Assembly: GCF_964642095.1 (NCBI RefSeq)
Contig: NZ_OZ209244.1
Coordinates: 2,356,001-2,420,000 of the forward strand
Length of the DNA stretch: 64,000 nt
Direction of reading: 5' to 3'
Source of the DNA: Fretibacterium fastidiosum
GTDB lineage: Bacteria > Synergistota > Synergistia > Synergistales > Aminobacteriaceae
Shown: positions 1 to 8,584 of the stretch, piece by piece
Layout: the number at the start of each line of letters is the position of its first letter
How positions within the stretch are numbered: the first letter of the stretch is position 1
Program-made: the position numbers and the translations under genes
Notes under the pieces: model-generated
Seen by the model: only the letters and a program-made list of their open reading frames with translations
Database searches by the model: none
What the model was told of the DNA's origin: nothing

Positions 1-500
1 GCCGGGGCGTCGTCGTCGCGGGCTTCACCATTCAGAGCCGGGACCTGGCCAGACTCCTGGCCCACTCCAGCGAGTGCTGCCTCATGGCGGTGACGCTGGG
101 CAGCGAGGTGGACCGCGCCATCCTGAGGGCGCAGGCGCGGGACATGCTGGGCGGCCTCATGCTGGACGCCTGCGCCTCCGTGCGGGCGGACGCCCTCTGT
201 GACGAGGAGGAGAGGAAGGTCGCTGAGACCCTGAGGGAAGGGGAACACCTCACCATGCGCTTCAGCCCCGGCTACGGCGACGCCCCCCTGCAGGCCTCGG
301 CAGACGTCATCGCGGCCCTGGACGCGACGCGGCGCATCGGCCTCGCCATGACGAAGCGCTTCATGATGACGCCCGTCAAATCCGTCACCGCCATCATCGG
401 CGTGTCGCTTCAGGACACGGACCGGACGCGCGGCTGCAGGACCTGCGCCGGGCGGGAGACGTGCCCCTACAGAAAGAGAGGAGAAGGCTGTGGACTTTGA
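1..500 (+). CDS. Cobalamin-dependent methionine synthase reactivation-domain protein (5' end outside window)
   Basis: The frame is open from the first bases of the window, so the N-terminus is missing. The visible ~165 residues carry RFSPGYGD near residue 87, the hallmark of the MetH activation (AdoMet-binding) domain, followed by an IGLAMTKRFMMTPVKSV segment typical of the same fold. In the family this domain binds S-adenosylmethionine and remethylates cob(II)alamin that has become oxidised during methionine synthase turnover. A Cys-rich tail (CRTCAGRETCPYR) ends the protein. The stop overlaps the GTG start of the methionine synthase gene by 11 bp. The catalytic protein lacks this domain, so the two gene products together should make one enzyme. 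Family call is firm; the physical partnership is inferred. Confidence 0.85.
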   Translation, partial: RGVVVAGFTIQSRDLARLLAHSSECCLMAVTLGSEVDRAILRAQARDMLGGLMLDACASVRADALCDEEERKVAETLREGEHLTMRFSPGYGDAPLQASADVIAALDATRRIGLAMTKRFMMTPVKSVTAIIGVSLQDTDRTRGCRTCAGRETCPYRKRGEGCGL

Positions 501-2949
501 CCTTGGAAAGCTGAGGACGAGGGGGCCGCGCCCCAGGGAGCTGGGGCGGGACGTCCTGTTCTTCGACGGGGGCATGGGCACCATGCTTCAGGCGCGGGGG
601 CTGAAGCTGCGCGAGCTGCCGGAGTCCCTGAACCTCACCCACCCCGACCTGATCCGGGATATCCATCGGGAGTACGCCGCTGCAGGCGCCGACTTCATCA
701 CCACGAACACCTTCGGCGCCAACCCCTTCAAGCTGGAACGGGCGGGGCTCTCCGTGGACGCGGTGGTCCCCGCCGCGGTGCGGCTGGCGCGGGAGGCGGC
801 CGGGGGGACGGGAGCGCTCACCGCACTCGACATCGGCCCCACGGGGCGCGTGATGGCGCCCCTGGGGGACGCCTCCTTCGACGACGTCTACGACGCGGTG
901 GCCGCTCAAGTGCGCGCCGGCCGCGACGGGAGCGACGTCGTGCTGCTCGAGACCTTCACCGACCTGCGCGAGCTCCGGACGGCCCTCCTTGCCGTGAAGG
1001 AGAACTGCAGCCTGCCCATCCTGGCCACCATGAGCTTTGAGGAGGGCGGGCGCACGTTCTTCGGCGCCACGGTCGCGTCCATGGTCATGACGCTCGAGGG
1101 CCTGGGCGTCGCCGCCCTGGGGGTGAACTGCTCCCTGGGGCCGGCACAGCTCATCCCCATCGTCCAGGAGGTCTGCGCGCTGGCCCACGCGCCCGTCATG
1201 GTGCAGCCCAACGCGGGCCTGCCCGTGATGCACGACGGAGCCTCCTTCTACGACGTGACGCCGGACGAGTTCGCAGAGGCCGCCGTCCGGTTCGCGGAGA
1301 TGGGCTGCGCGGTCCTGGGGGGGTGCTGCGGGACGACGCCGGCACACATCGCGAAGGTGGCCGCCGCCGTGCGCGCCGCACGGCAGGAGGTCGCGCCCCG
1401 CTCCGTCCCCGACAGGACCTGCATCTGCACGCCGGGCGTCGCCGTCTCCTTCGGCACGGACTTCGTCATCATCGGCGAGCGCCTGAACCCCACGGGGAAG
1501 AAGGCCCTCCAGGCCGCCATCCGTGCGGGGGACATGGACTACGTGCTGAAGGAAGCGTTGAAGCAGCAGGACCAGGGGAGCCACGTGCTGGACGTCAACA
1601 TGGGGCTCCCCGACGTGGACGAGCCGGCCATGCTGCGGCGGGCCGTCGAGGAGATTCAGGCGGTGATCGACCTTCCGCTGCAGCTGGACTCCCCGAACCC
1701 GGCGGCGCTTGAGGCCGGCGCCCGCGCCTACAACGGCAAGCCCCTCCTGAACTCCGTCAACGGCAAGGAGAAGAGCCTGGAGACGGTGCTGCCCATCGCC
1801 AGGAAGTACGGTGCCTGCGTCCTGGGGCTGGCCCTCAACGACGACGGGATCCCCGGACCTGCGGAGGACCGTCTGGCCGTGGCCCGCCGCATCGTTCGGG
1901 AGGCGGAACGGCTGGGCATCCCCCGACGCGACGTCCTGATCGACTGCCTGACCCTCACGGCCTCCGCGCAGCAGGACCTGGTTCGGGAGACGCTCCGCGC
2001 CGTGCGGATGGTGAAGGAAGAGCTGGGCGTCTCCACCGTGCTGGGACTCAGCAACGTCTCCTTCGGCCTGCCGCGCCGGCCGCTGATCAACCGGACGATG
2101 TTCGCCGCGGCACTGATGCAGGGCCTTGACGCCGCCATCATCAACCCCGGCGACCAGGGCATGAGGGAGACGCTGGCCGCCTGGCGCCTGCTCAGCGGCA
2201 TCGACCGGGAGGCTCACGACTACATCGCCTACTGTCAGGCGCACCCGGAGCCGACCGCTGCGCCTTCGGCGCCCGTCCCGACGGGTGGAGCCGGGGTCTC
2301 CCCCGCCGCCGCGGGGGGGCTGGACGAGGCCATCGTCCGGGGGCTGAAGGACGAGGCCGCCGCGGAGACGGACAAGCTCCTCCGGGACCTGGCCCCCCTG
2401 GAGATCGTGGAGAAGCACATCGTTCCGGCCCTCGACTCCGTGGGGCGGGAGTACGAGGCGAAGCGCCTGTTCCTGCCGCAGCTGATCAAGTCCGCCGACG
2501 CCGCCAAGGCCGCCTTTGAGCGCCTGAAGGCCGCTCTGGCCTCCTCCCCTCAAAAGGACGTGGAAACGGCGCTGGGGCCCATCGTCCTCTGCACGGTGTA
2601 CGGCGACGTACACGACATCGGCAAGAACATCGTCAAGGTCATTCTGGAGAACTACAACTTCAAGGTGGTTGACCTGGGCAAGGACGTGCCGCCGGAGCAG
2701 GTCGTCGCCGCGGTTCGGGAGAGCGGCGCGCGCGTCGTGGGGCTCAGCGCCCTGATGACGACTACCGTCGCCAGCATGAAGGACACGATCGAGCGCGTCC
2801 GCTCGGAGTGCCCCGGCGTGAAGGTGCTGGTGGGCGGCGCGGTGCTGACACCGGACCTGGCGCGGTTCACGGGGGCGGACTTCTACGCACGCGACGCCAT
2901 GGAGAGCGTTCGGATCGCCTCGGAGGTCCTGAAGGACGCAGGGGCGTGA
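490..2949 (+). CDS. metH: Cobalamin-dependent methionine synthase, catalytic protein lacking the activation domain
   Basis: This 819-residue protein transfers a methyl group from methyltetrahydrofolate to homocysteine through cobalamin. Domains in order: homocysteine methyltransferase (about 20-300, with zinc ligands C214, C279 and C280 in NCSLG and GGCCGT), pterin-binding TIM barrel (about 325-585, FVIIGERLNPTGKK), cobalamin cap (about 610-690) and cobalamin-binding Rossmann domain (about 690-815) with D706-x-H708-x-x-G711 for the lower axial ligand. It stops there, whereas E. coli MetH continues for about 330 residues with the activation domain. That domain is encoded just upstream. The GTG start at 490 lies inside the end of that gene behind an AGAGGAGAAGG ribosome site, so the two are translationally coupled. 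Cytoplasmic; methionine and one-carbon metabolism. Confidence 0.93.
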   Translation: MDFDLGKLRTRGPRPRELGRDVLFFDGGMGTMLQARGLKLRELPESLNLTHPDLIRDIHREYAAAGADFITTNTFGANPFKLERAGLSVDAVVPAAVRLAREAAGGTGALTALDIGPTGRVMAPLGDASFDDVYDAVAAQVRAGRDGSDVVLLETFTDLRELRTALLAVKENCSLPILATMSFEEGGRTFFGATVASMVMTLEGLGVAALGVNCSLGPAQLIPIVQEVCALAHAPVMVQPNAGLPVMHDGASFYDVTPDEFAEAAVRFAEMGCAVLGGCCGTTPAHIAKVAAAVRAARQEVAPRSVPDRTCICTPGVAVSFGTDFVIIGERLNPTGKKALQAAIRAGDMDYVLKEALKQQDQGSHVLDVNMGLPDVDEPAMLRRAVEEIQAVIDLPLQLDSPNPAALEAGARAYNGKPLLNSVNGKEKSLETVLPIARKYGACVLGLALNDDGIPGPAEDRLAVARRIVREAERLGIPRRDVLIDCLTLTASAQQDLVRETLRAVRMVKEELGVSTVLGLSNVSFGLPRRPLINRTMFAAALMQGLDAAIINPGDQGMRETLAAWRLLSGIDREAHDYIAYCQAHPEPTAAPSAPVPTGGAGVSPAAAGGLDEAIVRGLKDEAAAETDKLLRDLAPLEIVEKHIVPALDSVGREYEAKRLFLPQLIKSADAAKAAFERLKAALASSPQKDVETALGPIVLCTVYGDVHDIGKNIVKVILENYNFKVVDLGKDVPPEQVVAAVRESGARVVGLSALMTTTVASMKDTIERVRSECPGVKVLVGGAVLTPDLARFTGADFYARDAMESVRIASEVLKDAGA

Positions 2950-3336
2950 ACCTGGAGAAAAAACGGCCGAAGATTGGGCATAACGAGTATAATTAAGGAA
3001 GCGCTGATTAATCTTCAAAAGTTGTTGAAAGCAATCAAGGAGCATCGAACAAAGGATATCCTTCAGCGCTTCCCTAAAATTTTAAAATGGGGCTACGGCC
3101 CCCCACTTCGGGGAGCCTTTCGGCAGCCATTCGCTGGCGCTCACGGGCCGTCAGTCCCAATCCCCACGCGCTTCGCGCGGCCTGATGAAGTTTCAGGCAC
3201 TGAAGGGAGCCCATACGGTTGACAGTTCTCAACAACTTAATCAGTATTTCCTTAATGACGTTTTGCTTCCGGGGTCCTGGGCGTCCTGAACGCCGGAGGC
3301 CGGGGACCACGGACACTTTTTAAGGAGGCGATCGAC
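2950..3336. other. Intergenic region occupied mostly by an inverted-repeat element
   Basis: No coding potential is evident in this 387-bp gap. Most of it (2993-3255) is a repeat element described separately. Outside the element are a short A-rich stretch after the methionine synthase stop and an AAGGAGG ribosome-binding site at 3322 serving the next gene. A TATAAT hexamer at about 2988 abuts the element, but I see no matching -35 box. Confidence 0.6.
2993..3255. repeat. MITE-like element with 19-bp terminal inverted repeats
   Basis: The left end TTAAGGAAGCGCTGATTAA (2993-3011) and the reverse complement of the right end, TTAAGGAAATACTGATTAA (3237-3255), match at 16 of 19 positions. A nested palindrome lies at the left: AAGGAAGCGCTG (2995-3006) pairs with CAGCGCTTCCCT (3064-3075). 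The interior contains small GC hairpins and no ORF. The same end sequence recurs at about 20.34, 35.58 and 63.58 kb, and the internal block AAAAGTTGTTGAAAGCAATC is shared, in opposite orientation, with the 35.58 kb copy. It is therefore a dispersed non-coding repeat, presumably mobilised in trans. Confidence 0.75.
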
Positions 3337-3561
3337 GTGCGCCGACTCACGCAGAGGGCCGCCCTCCGGGGCGCGACGGCAGCGGCGGCAATCGTCGCTC
3401 TGGGGACGCTCCTGTTCAGGGGGCTTGCGCTGCCCTGGAGCGAGGAAGGGGCTCTCTTCGCCGTCTACGGCGCCGGGGTGGGCTTCGCCCTGGCCATCCT
3501 CGGCAGCATGGGGCTCCTGTGGCTCTGGGATCGGAAGAAGCGCCGCGGAGGCGGCCTTTGA
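3337..3561 (+). CDS. Small two-helix membrane protein of unknown function
   Basis: A 74-residue protein starting at GTG 3337, with AAGGAGG nine bases upstream. It has two hydrophobic segments (about 10-28 and 40-62), a basic N-terminus and a basic tail (WDRKKRRGGG), so it is probably an inner-membrane protein. I recognise no family. It is followed 16 bp later by a DUF1294 membrane protein, so the two are likely co-transcribed. Confidence 0.6.
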   Translation: MRRLTQRAALRGATAAAAIVALGTLLFRGLALPWSEEGALFAVYGAGVGFALAILGSMGLLWLWDRKKRRGGGL

Positions 3562-3577
3562 GGGAGGGTTTGCCGTC

Positions 3578-3943
3578 ATGTCCATGAGGTCGTCGCCGCG
3601 CCGGTTCTTCCTCGCCGCAGCTGCTGTCTGCATCGCACTCACGGCCCTGGTCGCGCGGCGCCTGGGGAGCTTCCTGTCCGCCTATCCGATGTGGCTCCTC
3701 TGCTGCAGCGTCTCAACGTTTCTGTTCTACGGCTTCGACAAGGCCCAAAGCAGGCGCGGAGGGTGGCGCGTGCCGGAGGCCGTGCTGCACCTCCTGTCGC
3801 TGGCCGGGGGCTTTCTGGGCGCCCTCTGCGGCAGGCAACTCTTTCGCCACAAGACCCAAAAGCCTGCCTTCCTCGTCGTCATCGTCCTCTCGGCCGCGCT
3901 GCACCTCACCTTCGCCCTCTGGCTGCTGACGCGCCGGGGCTGA
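3578..3943 (+). CDS. DUF1294 family membrane protein
   Basis: A 121-residue membrane protein. The segment FYGFDKAQSRRGGWRVPE, followed by LHLLSLAGGFLGALCGRQ and LFRHKTQKPAF, is the signature of the DUF1294 family (small integral membrane proteins sometimes found fused to cold-shock domains). The ATG at 3578 is preferred over in-frame codons upstream because it follows a GAGGGAGG ribosome site and does not overlap the preceding gene. About four hydrophobic segments are visible. The function of the family is unknown. Confidence 0.8.
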   Translation: MSMRSSPRRFFLAAAAVCIALTALVARRLGSFLSAYPMWLLCCSVSTFLFYGFDKAQSRRGGWRVPEAVLHLLSLAGGFLGALCGRQLFRHKTQKPAFLVVIVLSAALHLTFALWLLTRRG

Positions 3944-3946
3944 CCG

Positions 3947-6910
3947 ATGGGCATCCGCATCCTGCCTTACCTTCGGGGCTCCGGCCTCTCCTCCCTGATT
4001 CGGGAGCTTCTCCCCCTGGGCAACTCCCTGCGCTTTATCGTCCCCTCCCGCAAGGACCGGGAGTGGTGGTTCCTCCGTTCCGGCCAGGGGCAGTTCGGCC
4101 CGTTGGACGAACGGGAGGACGTCCTGTGGACCTGGCAGGACCTCTACGACGACATCGCCTCGACGCCCGGTGCGCGCTCCCGCCGCCCCATCTCCCCCCC
4201 CGACCACCTCCTGATCCTGCGCTGTCTGCTTCAGGAGGCGCTTCAGGGCCGGCCGGACCTCGTGAAGCAGTGGCCGGGCGTGGGCCGCGCCGGCTTCCTC
4301 GACATCCTGTCCAACGACGTGCAGGAGCTGATGAACGAGGCCGTGCGCCCGGACCAGATGGAGACGGGGGACAGCCCCGTCGCGGCGCTGCTGCGCGACG
4401 TCTACGCGCGCTTCCTGGACTACCTGCACCGGAACGACCTCCTGGACAGCGCGGAGATCTGCACGGCCGCGTCGGAGCTCCTGGGGCAGCTGGGGGACGG
4501 ATGGGGCACCGACCTGACGCTGGCGTTCACGGGCTTTCTGTCCTTCACCCACGGGCAGCTGGAGCTCGTGAAGGCGCTCGAGACACGCTGCCGGGAGATC
4601 GTCATCCTGAAGCCGGAGTCGGGGCTGGAGAACTTCTACGACGCGACGGAGCAGCTGGCCGATTACACGTGGCAGCTCGGAGCGGAGCGGTCCAGCGGGC
4701 GGATCGTGGAGACGCCGGTGGAGGAGCCCTCCCTGGAGCCGGAGGCCGTCGCCCGGACCCTGGCCCTCTGGGCTGCCGGCACGGGGCCGCTGGCAGGCGT
4801 GATGGACTTCCCCGGCTTTGCCTCCATCGGCGTCATGGCCGGGCCGGAGGGCATGGAGGACATGACGGACGCGCTGACGCGCTACGGCGTCCCCTTCTTC
4901 CCCACCCTGGGCGTGAGCATCGACCGGACGCTGCCGGGGCGCATCCTGTCCGCCATACGCCTGCTGGACGAGCAGCGCTTCCCCACCTGGGACACCATCA
5001 TGCTGCTGACGCAGCCCTGCTTCGCGGGCTCCCCCTTCCCCTCGGAGCGCACTCTGAGGGCCGGCCCCAGCGGCCTCACAGGCTGGACGCGCTACTTGTC
5101 CAGGGCGAGCCAGGACGATCCGGTCAAGGCGGCAGGGGCCTCCATGCGCGCCGTGGGCCGCCTCTGCCGAGCCGTCCGGAAGGGCGGAACGCCCGCCCTC
5201 CTGATGGCGGAATTTTATCGGTTCCTGACGGCGAAGGGGCTCTGGCTGGACCGCATGGCCGACCTCTCCTGCCCGGAGCTGGACGAGGAGGTCCGGACCA
5301 CCGCCTCCGCCATCGAGACGGTGCGGGAGAAGATGCTGAGCCTTCGCGAGCTGCTGCCCGACATCGGGCCCATCGGGCGCGCCGCCCTGAAGGACCGGGA
5401 TGCTTTCGACTTTCTGGAGACGTGGTGCCGGGAGAGCCGCACCCGCCCTCCCATGCCCCTGTCCGGCGCCCTCCGACTCTACGCGGGACAGCCGCCCGTG
5501 CTGGCCTCCCACTCCGTCTGGGTCATGACCGGCGTGACCCAGCGGACATGGCCCGGCCGCTCCCAAAGCTCCCCCCTGCTCGACGCCTCGGAGCGCCAGC
5601 GACTGGACCGGAACGGAGCGCACATGCCCTCTCCCCAGGAGAAGGCCGTGCAGCGGGAAGCGCTCTTTCGCCGGCTGCTCCTGACGGGAGAGGACCTGAC
5701 CCTGGTCTATCGTTCCCTGACAGACGACGCGGGGCACCCCATGGCCGCCTCCCCCTTCGTGTCCCGCCTGCTGGAGGACGCCCGCGGCCTGTGGACGAGG
5801 ACGGAGCTCCCCGTCGTCCCCCTGGAGAGCCTGACCCAGTGCGAGGACTTCTTCCCCGACGTCGATCCCGACCCTGAGGCGTCGGTCGAACGGCGCCCTC
5901 AAAGCCTTCACGGGGGGGAGCGGAGTGCATCCGAATCCGGGCAGGAGACGCTGGCCGTCAGCGACCTCCAGGGCCTGCTGAGCTGTCCCCTGCGCTGGTG
6001 GCTGGAGCGCAGGGCGCGCCTGCACGAACGCCGCATCGAGGTCGCCACGGCCGCGGAGTGGGGCGTGCTGACGCACGCCTTCTGGGAAAGGACGTGGCGG
6101 CGGTTCGCTCAGGACCCCGAAGCGGACTTCGCCGCGCTGACCCGCGAGGAGTGGGCGAAGCTCGAGGCCGCGGACGAGCCCTACGCGGAGTATGAGCGCT
6201 TTGCGGAGGACCGGCGGCTGGCGCGCCGGATGGGGATCCTGCGCTTTCGCGCCCTCCGCCTTGGGGAGGTGCAGCAGCGCATCATCCAGCGGCTGCGGGA
6301 CGCCGGCTTCAGGCACCAGGGGATATGGCTGGAGGACGATGCAAGGCTCTCCACCGCGAAGGAAGGCGTAACGTTCCACGGACGCTGTGATCGGGTGGAG
6401 CTCCTGGCGGGCCCCGACGGCCGCACCTGTGCGGTCATCACGGACTACAAGAGCCGCAGGGCCGCCATCTACGACGAGGGGGTGAAGTCCCTGCCTGCGA
6501 GGAGCTGGAACGTGGACGGACGGGACCGCTTCCGGTTCGGACTCCAGCTCTCGGCCTACGCGCTGATGTTCAAAGAACGCGATCCCGACGTCCCCTTAAA
6601 GGGCCTCTGCTTCCTGGGCATGGCGGACGGGCGGACGGCCGGCACGCTGGCGCCGGAGCTCCAGCCCCTGTTCGCGGAGGAGGCCGAAGCCCCCAAAAAG
6701 CTCCTGGCCTCCATGGAAGAGCGCATGGAGGAAGCCGACTGCGCCTTGCGCTGCGCCGCCGCGCTGCTCCTGGCGGGAGAGTTCGAGCCGTTCTACGACT
6801 CCCCGTCCTGCCGCGTCTGCGACATGAAGGGCATCTGCCGACGGGGCGAATTCCATGGCGAGGTGCTTTTGATGGAGAACGACGCAGAATCCGCAGCCCT
6901 GCCGGAGTAG
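3947..6910 (+). CDS. AddB-like PD-(D/E)XK exonuclease with Fe-S cysteine motif
   Basis: A 987-residue protein resembling the AddB subunit of AddAB helicase-nucleases, which process double-strand breaks for recombination. The C-terminal third is a RecB-type nuclease with the catalytic strand TDYKS (D833, K835). It is bracketed by four cysteines in the AddB Fe-S pattern: C680, then C955-x2-C958-x5-C964. The N-terminal two thirds have the length and layout of an inactivated UvrD-like helicase, and I see no Walker A motif there. No addA gene is in the window; the strand continues with a diguanylate cyclase, so AddA would be encoded elsewhere. ATG at 3947 starts three bases after the preceding stop. 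The family is firm; AddB versus a stand-alone relative is less certain. Confidence 0.8.
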   Translation: MGIRILPYLRGSGLSSLIRELLPLGNSLRFIVPSRKDREWWFLRSGQGQFGPLDEREDVLWTWQDLYDDIASTPGARSRRPISPPDHLLILRCLLQEALQGRPDLVKQWPGVGRAGFLDILSNDVQELMNEAVRPDQMETGDSPVAALLRDVYARFLDYLHRNDLLDSAEICTAASELLGQLGDGWGTDLTLAFTGFLSFTHGQLELVKALETRCREIVILKPESGLENFYDATEQLADYTWQLGAERSSGRIVETPVEEPSLEPEAVARTLALWAAGTGPLAGVMDFPGFASIGVMAGPEGMEDMTDALTRYGVPFFPTLGVSIDRTLPGRILSAIRLLDEQRFPTWDTIMLLTQPCFAGSPFPSERTLRAGPSGLTGWTRYLSRASQDDPVKAAGASMRAVGRLCRAVRKGGTPALLMAEFYRFLTAKGLWLDRMADLSCPELDEEVRTTASAIETVREKMLSLRELLPDIGPIGRAALKDRDAFDFLETWCRESRTRPPMPLSGALRLYAGQPPVLASHSVWVMTGVTQRTWPGRSQSSPLLDASERQRLDRNGAHMPSPQEKAVQREALFRRLLLTGEDLTLVYRSLTDDAGHPMAASPFVSRLLEDARGLWTRTELPVVPLESLTQCEDFFPDVDPDPEASVERRPQSLHGGERSASESGQETLAVSDLQGLLSCPLRWWLERRARLHERRIEVATAAEWGVLTHAFWERTWRRFAQDPEADFAALTREEWAKLEAADEPYAEYERFAEDRRLARRMGILRFRALRLGEVQQRIIQRLRDAGFRHQGIWLEDDARLSTAKEGVTFHGRCDRVELLAGPDGRTCAVITDYKSRRAAIYDEGVKSLPARSWNVDGRDRFRFGLQLSAYALMFKERDPDVPLKGLCFLGMADGRTAGTLAPELQPLFAEEAEAPKKLLASMEERMEEADCALRCAAALLLAGEFEPFYDSPSCRVCDMKGICRRGEFHGEVLLMENDAESAALPE

Positions 6911-7087
6911 TGCCGTCGGTGCAAAAAAACAAAAAAATCCCTAAAATTCCCGACTTTTAGGTGCAGCCTATGGGTTTTGTGCGGCAGGTACACTATAATT
7001 AAGAGTGAGAAGACTCGGGGCGTGGTGTTCTTACTTTGAATCCTTGCTATCTCGGCATTTTAAGGGGCTAAAGGGAAGATGGGCATT

Positions 7088-8503
7088 ATGAAGGGCCACC
7101 GCTTCAAGAGCATAGGGTTTAAGCTGGGTCTGATGTTCTTCCTCTTCGGCGCCGTCATCATCGCGTCGATCTTCGGCATCATGCTGAGGATCGTCACCCA
7201 GATGGAAGAGGCGCTGATCGCGGATCGACTGAACGCGGACATCAACTACATCAAGGACCTGATCGGCGATGGGGACTGGAACGTCCGGCACGGCGCCATC
7301 TACCTGGGCGACACCCTGGTGGGCGACGGCACGGAGACCCTGGCCAACCTGCGCCCCTTCCTGTATCACGAGCGCAAGACGGGAACGTTCTCCTACGTGT
7401 TCATCCGCAAGGACGACGGCAACCTCTCCTACGTTGCGGGGACCCCCGCCAGAAAGGGATACATGCAGGGCCCCTACCTGCGCGTGGCGGGGAGCACGAA
7501 GGACTCGGAAGGGCGCTCCATCGTTGGCACCTACATCGACAAGCAGGTCTCGGACGTCCTGGACGCGACGGGCGTCTACTCCGGCGAGGCCAACGTGGCG
7601 GGCAGCATGATCTACTGCCGCTACGAAGTGCTGAGGAACGACGACGACCAGGTCGTCGGCTGCATCGTCGTGGGCCGCAGCATCGCGGAGCTGCAGAGCC
7701 AGGTGAACAGCGTCATTCGGACGATGGCGATCAACATCGTCCTTGCGATCCTGTTCCTGGGCTTCATCCTCTTCCTGCTCATCAACCGGTGGACCTCCAC
7801 GATCGGAAGGGTCGTGGCCTATCTGAAGGTCATCGAGATGGGCGATATCCCCTCGAAGCCCCTGACCTCCCAGACGGAGGACGAGATGGAGACCCTCGTC
7901 ACGGGGATCAACCTCATGGTTGACGCGCTCAGGGAGAAGGAGATGCTGAGGCTCAAGTCGGAGACCGACCAGCTCACGGGACTGGCCAACCGCTTCGGCC
8001 TGAACCGCCGCTTCGAGGAGTTCTTCGAGGACTGCTACCACAACCGGCGTCCCCTCACCGTCGGCATCCTGGACATCGACTTTTTCAAGCCCTACAACGA
8101 CAACTACGGCCACCAGGCAGGCGACCGGTGCATCGTGGCGCTGGCCGACGTCCTGAAGGAGATCGAGGGGAAGGAGCGCGTCTTCTGCGCGCGGTTCGGC
8201 GGCGACGAGTTCCTCCTGATAGGCAACGGACTCGACCTGCCGGACGTCCAGCGCATCGCACAGGAGATCAGGGACGCGGTCGCAGCGCAGCACATGCCCC
8301 ACGCCCACTCGAAGGTCGCAAACGTCGTGACGGTCTCGCAGGGCTACTGCTGGGGCGTCCCGCTGGAGTACAGGAAGCTGAACGACTTCATCTATGTGGC
8401 GGACAGCGCGCTGTACGAGGTGAAGCGGGGCACGAAAAACGGCTTCAGGATCGTCCACCTGACGGAGGGCTTCCAGCCGGTGGATACGGACAACGCGGAA
8501 TAG
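7088..8503 (+). CDS. Membrane-anchored diguanylate cyclase (GGDEF) with extracytoplasmic sensor
   Basis: A 471-residue enzyme expected to make c-di-GMP from two GTP. N-terminal membrane helix (about 11-33), an extracytoplasmic region of about 180 residues resembling Cache-type ligand sensors (RKTGTFSYVFIRKDDG), second helix (about 217-236), a linker, then the GGDEF domain (from DQLTGLANR to the end). The active-site loop is an intact GGDEF at residues 371-375. No RxxD inhibitory site precedes it at the usual spacing, so product inhibition may be absent. ATG 7088 is preferred over ATG 7079 because AAGGGAAG abuts the earlier codon but lies nine bases before the later one. A hairpin terminator follows. 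The signal sensed is unknown. Confidence 0.93.
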   Translation: MKGHRFKSIGFKLGLMFFLFGAVIIASIFGIMLRIVTQMEEALIADRLNADINYIKDLIGDGDWNVRHGAIYLGDTLVGDGTETLANLRPFLYHERKTGTFSYVFIRKDDGNLSYVAGTPARKGYMQGPYLRVAGSTKDSEGRSIVGTYIDKQVSDVLDATGVYSGEANVAGSMIYCRYEVLRNDDDQVVGCIVVGRSIAELQSQVNSVIRTMAINIVLAILFLGFILFLLINRWTSTIGRVVAYLKVIEMGDIPSKPLTSQTEDEMETLVTGINLMVDALREKEMLRLKSETDQLTGLANRFGLNRRFEEFFEDCYHNRRPLTVGILDIDFFKPYNDNYGHQAGDRCIVALADVLKEIEGKERVFCARFGGDEFLLIGNGLDLPDVQRIAQEIRDAVAAQHMPHAHSKVANVVTVSQGYCWGVPLEYRKLNDFIYVADSALYEVKRGTKNGFRIVHLTEGFQPVDTDNAE

Positions 8504-8524
8504 CGAAACGGAACGGCAAGCAAA

Positions 8525-8556
8525 CGAGGGGGCGGACCGCAAAGTCCGCCCCCTCG
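8525..8556 (+). terminator. Hairpin terminator between the GGDEF gene and convergent rsmI
   Basis: A perfect 13-bp stem, CGAGGGGGCGGAC paired with GTCCGCCCCCTCG around a CGCAAA loop. It lies between two convergent genes and could act on both strands. There is no strong T-run. Confidence 0.7.
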
Positions 8557-8584
8557 TCCCCTGTCGACGGACCGCCGCTTCGCG

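Noticed and set aside
394..3045. Long antisense reading frame of 883 codons opposite metH, and similar ones opposite the AddB-like, smc, lonB and 894-aa genes
   Set aside because: These mirror high-GC codon bias. They are Arg/Pro/Ala/Gly/His-rich, contain no known motifs and oppose genes with clear domains.
6940..6961. CCTAAAA/TTTTAGG hairpin followed on the minus strand by T-runs, as a terminator
   Set aside because: It faces left, but no minus-strand transcript is expected there, because the gene to its right is on the plus strand. The stem is only 7 bp.
6960..7087. c-di-GMP riboswitch upstream of the diguanylate cyclase
   Set aside because: I looked for the GEMM core features and did not find them. 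Only a lone TATAAT (6994-6999) without a -35 box is present.
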